DNA of 64,000 nt, from positions 1-64,000 of the forward strand of contig JAOZHV010000049.1 in assembly GCA_026014725.1 (NCBI GenBank). Direction: 5' to 3'. This document shows, piece after piece, positions 59,474 through 64,000 of this stretch. Every line of letters starts with the position of its first letter. Position 1 is the first letter of the stretch. This DNA comes from Candidatus Bathyarchaeota archaeon. GTDB taxonomy: Archaea; Thermoproteota; Bathyarchaeia; Bathyarchaeales; Bathycorpusculaceae. A model generated the notes under the pieces. That model had not been told where the DNA came from and searched no databases. It saw only the letters and a program-made list of their open reading frames with translations. Made by a program: the position numbers and the translations under genes.

Positions 59474-62197
59474 ATGGCGCGCACTCTCTTAGATTACTGC
59501 ATTACTCAAGAAGCTAAACCGCAGACACAACAAACAAAAGTGGAAGCGCCACAAAAAACACCCGAACCACAAGCCCCAATTCCTCATGAGAAAAAGAAGC
59601 GCCAACGCCAACCCTTCCCACCGATTGCGCCTGAGAACTTGCCTCCCTCATACCTTGTTTCAGCCACTTATGATGGACGCCAAAGGAAGGCAGTTATCAA
59701 ACTCTACGAGCCAGAATCAGGGCAAATGTACTTTTGGTATGATAATACGGGGCACAAACCTTACTGCCTTACAAACATACCCAAACAAGAAATGGAAAAA
59801 TTCGAGCGCGTCAAAAACCACGAGGGCTTCGACAGCTTCCAAACCGAAAAAAAACTCGACCCCCTAAACAACACAGTAATCGAAGTCACAAAAATTGTCA
59901 CCAAAGACCCCTTAGCCATCGGCGGCAGACCCGCAGGCACAATCCGAGACATAATCCCCGAAGACTACCCCAAACTTTTCGGCATGAGCATGCAAGACAG
60001 CGGAGCCAAGATTTGGGAGTCAAAAATCAAGTATTACCAATCATACATCTACGACAGGCAACTGTTGCCCGGCATGATTTACGAAGTAAAAGAAGGCAAC
60101 TTGGTGCCCGTGGTCGTGGAGTCTGCAACGGAAAACCTAAACAGAATCCAAGCGCTCTTTGCTGACTGCAAAAATGACGCTGAACGCGAGTACGCTGAAT
60201 TCTCAATGATGTGGGCTAAACTGCTTGAGTACCCAGCACCGCAGTTCCGCAGGGCAGCCATAGACATCGAAGTTTACTCGCCTCTAGCCAACAGGGTTCC
60301 TGACCCCCGCGAAGGCGCATGCCCCGTCATCGCCTGCTCAATCTACAGTTCAGACGGCGACAAAAAAGTGCTCCTGCTCAAGCGGGAAGGCATGATTGAA
60401 GGAGACCCCCAGTTATGCGCGGGCATAGAACTCGAGTACTGCGAAACCGAAGAAGAACTTCTCAAAAAAGTCTTCGACGTCCTCATGGATTACCCATTCA
60501 TCTTAACGTTTAACGGAGACGACTTTGACCTCCGCTACCTTGCGCACCGCGCCGAAAACTTGGGCTTTAACAAACGCGACATCCCTATAGACATCGGCAA
60601 ACGCGTCTGCCTTTTGCGCTATGGGATTCATATTGACCTCTACAAGTTCTTCTTCAACCGCTCAGTACAAATCTACGCCTACAGCAACCGCTACAAAGAC
60701 GTAAGCCTAGACGACGTAGGCAACGCACTCATCGGCACTACAAAAATCAAACTAGACAAGGACTTTGGCGACCTCTCCTGCAACGAACTAGCCGCATACT
60801 GCCTACGCGACTCAGAAATCACCTACAAACTAACCAGCTACGACAACGACGCCGCCATGAAACTAATTCTTGTTTTGGCAAGAATCGCCAGCATGCCCAT
60901 GGAAGACGTCAGCCGTCAAGGTGTAAGCCGATGGATACGCAACTTCATGCACCGTGAACACCGCAAACGCAATATGCTAATCCCAAACGCTGAAGACATC
61001 CTGACAAAAAAAGGCAAAACCAGCACCACCGCCATCATAAAAGGCAAAAAATACAAAGGCGCAATAGTCGTTGACCCAAAGCCAGGCGTGCACTTTAACG
61101 TTGCCGTTATGGACTTTCCCAGCCTATACCCGTCAATAATAAAAGTCTGGAACTTGGGCTACCAATCAATCTGCTGCAACCACCCCAACTGCAGGGAACA
61201 CGTTATCCCCGACACACAACATTGGGTGTGCACAGAAAAACGTGCCCTCGAAAGTCTCCTAATCGGTTCACTGCGGGATTTGCGTGTGCGCTGGTACAAG
61301 AACCGAGCCAAAGACAAGTCCCTGCCGCCTGAACTGCGTAGCTGGTACAGCATAGCACAAGGAGCACTAAAAGTTATCTTAAACGCCAGCTATGGCGTCT
61401 TCGGTGCTGACAGCTTTGACCTCTATTGCCCACCAGTCGCAGAAGCCACAGCCGCCATCGGACGCTACTCCATCACTCAAATACTAAAGCATGCCGAAGC
61501 CGTAGGCATTCAGGTCCTCTACGGCGACACCGACAGCTTATTCCTCAAAAACCCATCTAAAGAACAAATCGAGGAAGTAATCCATTACACGGAGCACGAA
61601 TTAGGCATGGGCATCGACATGGAAAAAACCTACCGCTACGCCGTGTTTAGCTCACGCAAGAAAAACTACCTTGGCGTGCTCGAAGACGGCACAGTGGACG
61701 TTAAGGGGTTAACTGGCAAGAAAAAACACATCCCCCTCTTCATAAAAGATGCCTTCAACCAGATGAAAGAAAGGCTTGCAAAAGTCAAAACACCTGAAGA
61801 CTTCGAGAAGGCAAAACGAGACATCGCCGAAATCATCCGCCAACGCCACGCCACCCTCAAAAAAAGAGAATGGAAAAACATGAATGAACTGGCTTTCCAC
61901 GTGGTTTTAGGCGACAACTTGGAACGCTACACTAAGACTACGCCTCAACACGTTAAAGCCGCAAAAATGCTGGTGGAAAGCGGCAGAGAACTGAGAGCAG
62001 GAGACTTGATAAGCTTCGTTAAAGTCAAAAGCAAAGACCACGTCAAACCAGTGGAGCTCACAACAAGAAACGAAGTTGACGTTGACAAATACATCGCGTA
62101 CCTGCAGTCCACGTTTGACCAAGTTTTGGATGCGTTGGGCTTGAATTTTGACGAGATAATCGGGTTAACTAGGCTTGCAAGCTTCCTAGGCGCATAG
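59474..62197 (+). CDS. polB: Family B DNA polymerase
   Basis: A 907-residue replicative polymerase. Proofreading motifs Exo I AIDIEVYS (about residue 263), Exo II FNGDDFDLRYL (about 345) and Exo III YCLRDSEITYKL (about 443) are complete, as are polymerase motifs A DFPSLYPSII (about 544), B KVILNASYGVFG (about 634) and C YGDTDSLF (about 683). No intein interrupts the active site. The N terminus (ARTLLDYCITQ) precedes a low-complexity Pro/Gln/Lys stretch (residues 13-45). Confidence 0.97.
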   Translation: MARTLLDYCITQEAKPQTQQTKVEAPQKTPEPQAPIPHEKKKRQRQPFPPIAPENLPPSYLVSATYDGRQRKAVIKLYEPESGQMYFWYDNTGHKPYCLTNIPKQEMEKFERVKNHEGFDSFQTEKKLDPLNNTVIEVTKIVTKDPLAIGGRPAGTIRDIIPEDYPKLFGMSMQDSGAKIWESKIKYYQSYIYDRQLLPGMIYEVKEGNLVPVVVESATENLNRIQALFADCKNDAEREYAEFSMMWAKLLEYPAPQFRRAAIDIEVYSPLANRVPDPREGACPVIACSIYSSDGDKKVLLLKREGMIEGDPQLCAGIELEYCETEEELLKKVFDVLMDYPFILTFNGDDFDLRYLAHRAENLGFNKRDIPIDIGKRVCLLRYGIHIDLYKFFFNRSVQIYAYSNRYKDVSLDDVGNALIGTTKIKLDKDFGDLSCNELAAYCLRDSEITYKLTSYDNDAAMKLILVLARIASMPMEDVSRQGVSRWIRNFMHREHRKRNMLIPNAEDILTKKGKTSTTAIIKGKKYKGAIVVDPKPGVHFNVAVMDFPSLYPSIIKVWNLGYQSICCNHPNCREHVIPDTQHWVCTEKRALESLLIGSLRDLRVRWYKNRAKDKSLPPELRSWYSIAQGALKVILNASYGVFGADSFDLYCPPVAEATAAIGRYSITQILKHAEAVGIQVLYGDTDSLFLKNPSKEQIEEVIHYTEHELGMGIDMEKTYRYAVFSSRKKNYLGVLEDGTVDVKGLTGKKKHIPLFIKDAFNQMKERLAKVKTPEDFEKAKRDIAEIIRQRHATLKKREWKNMNELAFHVVLGDNLERYTKTTPQHVKAAKMLVESGRELRAGDLISFVKVKSKDHVKPVELTTRNEVDVDKYIAYLQSTFDQVLDALGLNFDEIIGLTRLASFLGA

Positions 62198-62361
62198 CTC
62201 CGCGAAAGAGTACAAAAACTTCTCAGTCAAAGCGTAATAACCAAAGGCAAAGGTAACCTTTTGCTGTTTTTGTCATTTTTTCATCTTCCTGTTAAGATGG
62301 TATTTATAGCCTAACAAACCTTACTCTGGCGATAATCTATCGGGACGGGTGAAGGCGAACG

Positions 62362-63030
62362 TTAACTCAAGAATGTGCATCAACAATTCTAAAGGCACTA
62401 CGTGAAACTCTCGCCCTTCCTAAACTTGTAAAAACCAACAACGCCCCCTTCCAAACACTCATTGTCACGATTATTTCTCAAAACACCGCCGACATCAACA
62501 CCGAACGCGCCTTCGAAAACCTCTCGAACAACTTCGAAATAACGCCCCAAGCATTGGCAAATGCTCCTCTTAGCCAGGTTGAGTCGTGCCTTCACGTTGG
62601 CGGGCTCTACAAAAGCAAAGCCAAAACAATACAAACAATCTCAAAAATAATTCTTGAAAACTTTAACGGTTCACTTGCACCTATCTTGGCGTTGCCACTA
62701 CAAGAGGCAAGAAAAGCTCTCATGGAATTGCCAGGTGTTGGACCAAAAACAGCGGATGTTGTGTTGCTCTTCTCAGCAAACCAGCCCTCACTTCCAGTGG
62801 ACACTCATGTTAATCGTGTATCGAAGCGGCTTGGTCTTGCGCCAGCAGGCGGCGGTTACGAAGAGGTGCGTTTGAGTCTTCAATCACTTTTCAAGCCAAA
62901 AGATTACTTGGCAGTTCATTTGCTTTTAATTGCTCTTGGAAGAAAGTACTGCAAAGCACGCAAACCAAACTGCCCAGATTGCCCCGTGAACACTTACTGT
63001 CCATCAAACGGTCTGGGGGATAAGGCATGA
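62362..63030 (+). CDS. nth: Endonuclease III, apparent non-canonical TTA start
   Basis: A DNA glycosylase/AP lyase of about 222 residues for oxidised pyrimidines. TLIVTIISQNTADINTERAF, the helix-hairpin-helix LPGVGPKTADVVL with catalytic lysine, catalytic Asp in LPVDTHVNRVSKRLG and the 4Fe-4S cluster C-x6-C-x2-C-x5-C (CKARKPNCPDCPVNTYC) are present. The conserved region extends to about 62365 in a frame closed by TGA at 62350-62352, with no ATG, GTG or TTG before TTG 62554, which would lose essential helices. GGTGA stands 10 bases before TTA 62362. Confidence 0.9.
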   Translation, partial: LTQECASTILKALRETLALPKLVKTNNAPFQTLIVTIISQNTADINTERAFENLSNNFEITPQALANAPLSQVESCLHVGGLYKSKAKTIQTISKIILENFNGSLAPILALPLQEARKALMELPGVGPKTADVVLLFSANQPSLPVDTHVNRVSKRLGLAPAGGGYEEVRLSLQSLFKPKDYLAVHLLLIALGRKYCKARKPNCPDCPVNTYCPSNGLGDKA

Positions 63031-64000
63031 TCAAGTTACCTGACGAAGTTGCTCAATATTTTCCCTACACTAGCGTGCGCCCCCACCAAGACGACTTCAT
63101 AACCACAATCAACAACGCTGTTAACTACAGGCAATCCGTTCTAATTGAAGGCAGCAACGGGCTTGGAAAAACCATCTCCGCGCTCTCGGCTTGTTTGCCA
63201 GTTGCCATAAGAAAGAACCTCAAAATACTCTACGTTGCACGCACGCATCGTCAGCATGACCGTGTGATTGAGGAGTTGAGGGCAATTTACAAGCAACACC
63301 ACATCTCCGGCGTTTCCATCCGTGGACGCAACGAAATGTGCCTCAACGTGTTCGCCGCTAGGGGTGCTTTCGACTCTAAGTCGATGATGGAAGTCTGCGA
63401 ACTGCTCAAAGCCAAGAGCCGATGCCCCTACTACGTCAACGTAGACGAGCGCACCTACGATTACCTACAACTACAACAGCAAGTGGCAGCTCGCCCATAC
63501 ACGGCATCGGAAATCATGCGAACCTGCAAGAAAAAAGAAATCTGCCCCTACGAACTCATAAAAGCAGCGCTCTCAGATGCAAGAGTTGTTGCTTTAAGTT
63601 ACCTGTACGTTTTTGACCCCGTTATACGCACGGCTTTTCTGAAAAACTTGGAGACTGACCTACAAAAAATCATATTAGTCGTGGATGAAGCGCATAACTT
63701 GCCAGAGACCGCAATCGACATCTCAAGTAGCACTCTCTCGCTTTTCGTTATGCGGCAAGCAGAACTGGAAGCTAACAAGTTCGGGTACAAAGACATCGAA
63801 GAGTTCGCCAGTTTCTTTAGAGCTCACGTGGAAAAGATAACCGAGAACATTTTCAAAGAACAAATAATCTCACCTGACAGCATCATTGAAACCATCGAAA
63901 AGCAGGGAAACATCGATAAACCAAAAGACTTCTTTGAGCACCTCCATGAAGCAGGCATCGCCATAAAAAAAGCGCTGTTAGCGGAGGGCAAAAATCCACG
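63027..64000 (+). CDS. XPD/Rad3 family DNA helicase (5' part)
   Basis: The first 324 residues of an Fe-S SF2 helicase that runs off the window. Walker A IEGSNGLGKTISAL (about residue 45), the cluster cysteines at RNEMCLN, SRCPYY, RTCKKKEICPYE and Walker B VVDEAHNLPE are intact, so the visible part looks functional. The start ATG overlaps the nth stop by 4 bases (ATGA), coupling two DNA repair genes. Confidence 0.94.
   Translation, partial: MIKLPDEVAQYFPYTSVRPHQDDFITTINNAVNYRQSVLIEGSNGLGKTISALSACLPVAIRKNLKILYVARTHRQHDRVIEELRAIYKQHHISGVSIRGRNEMCLNVFAARGAFDSKSMMEVCELLKAKSRCPYYVNVDERTYDYLQLQQQVAARPYTASEIMRTCKKKEICPYELIKAALSDARVVALSYLYVFDPVIRTAFLKNLETDLQKIILVVDEAHNLPETAIDISSSTLSLFVMRQAELEANKFGYKDIEEFASFFRAHVEKITENIFKEQIISPDSIIETIEKQGNIDKPKDFFEHLHEAGIAIKKALLAEGKNP

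Overview
The window is chromosomal DNA from an archaeon. It carries archaeal/eukaryote-type information-processing genes (MCM, both GINS subunits, RFC large and small subunits, PCNA, PriS and PriL, family B DNA polymerase, XPD helicase, aIF2-alpha, Nop10, L44e, S27e, L10e, RpoL, RpoP, TFS, Csl4, Dph2, Taw1, Trm5-like, TrmG10, Trm112) and many TTG starts preceded by GGAGGTGA-type ribosome binding sites. The gene set best suits a TACK-type lineage; a Bathyarchaeia-like organism is my best guess, from gene content only. The window opens inside a gene and closes inside XPD. I see no complete tRNA, rRNA, CRISPR array, transposase or integrase.

Layout. 1-450: a truncated gene end and two imperfect copies of a tRNA-3'-end-like sequence. 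448-1932: B12-binding radical SAM protein. 2.1-4.9 kb: a tandem family of six small KGG-repeat stress-type proteins plus a DUF2795 protein and a ferritin-like protein, driven from at least two copies of a shared 20-nt upstream element; a seventh KGG gene with the same element lies at 59.0 kb. 4.9-6.4 kb: two divergent regulators around paired inverted repeats. 6.6-8.8 kb: the translation/ribosome cluster rpl44e-rps27e-eif2a-nop10-PAC2. 8.8-16.1 kb: wecB, mcm, gins23, gdhA and a glutamate-synthase-like flavoprotein. 16.3-22.0 kb: rfcL-rfcS, tRNA-binding protein, endonuclease V, translin, taw1. 22.2-26.9 kb: a surface protein, small zinc proteins, rpoP, trm5-like, two unknowns and trm112. 27.0-31.8 kb: a nucleotide-sugar operon. 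32.0-35.6 kb: CoA-binding protein, HtrA-like protease, dCMP deaminase, trmG10. 35.8-49.1 kb: L10e, PEP synthase, dph2, METTL5-like methylase, csl4, rpoL, DUF99, TFS, pcn, priL, two glycosylation genes, priS, gins51. 49.1-50.1 kb: archaeosortase. 50.5-53.7 kb: an S10-type ribosomal operon that stops after rps19. 54.2-57.3 kb: DUF488 plus a cytosine methylase/PLD nuclease/Vsr restriction-modification island. 57.5-64.0 kb: RsmB-like methylase, a KGG gene, a small zinc finger, polB, nth and xpd.

Most of the replisome (MCM, both GINS, RFC, PCNA, primase, PolB) is encoded in these 64 kb. WecB, the nucleotidyltransferase, GlmM, a dehydrogenase-like protein, a Dpm1-like transferase, a GT-C-like membrane protein and the archaeosortase together suggest cell-surface glycosylation and anchoring.

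The most novel signals are: (1) the KGG cassette array with its shared upstream element; (2) a dispersed intergenic repeat family combining a TATA-like box followed by G5, a conserved GAGCAAC start region and a downstream hairpin, which looks like an undescribed small-RNA or regulatory element and sits at the point where the S10 operon is broken; (3) three genes whose best start is a non-canonical codon (ACG, CTG, TTA); (4) a nucleotide-sugar dehydrogenase homologue lacking the catalytic cysteine motif.
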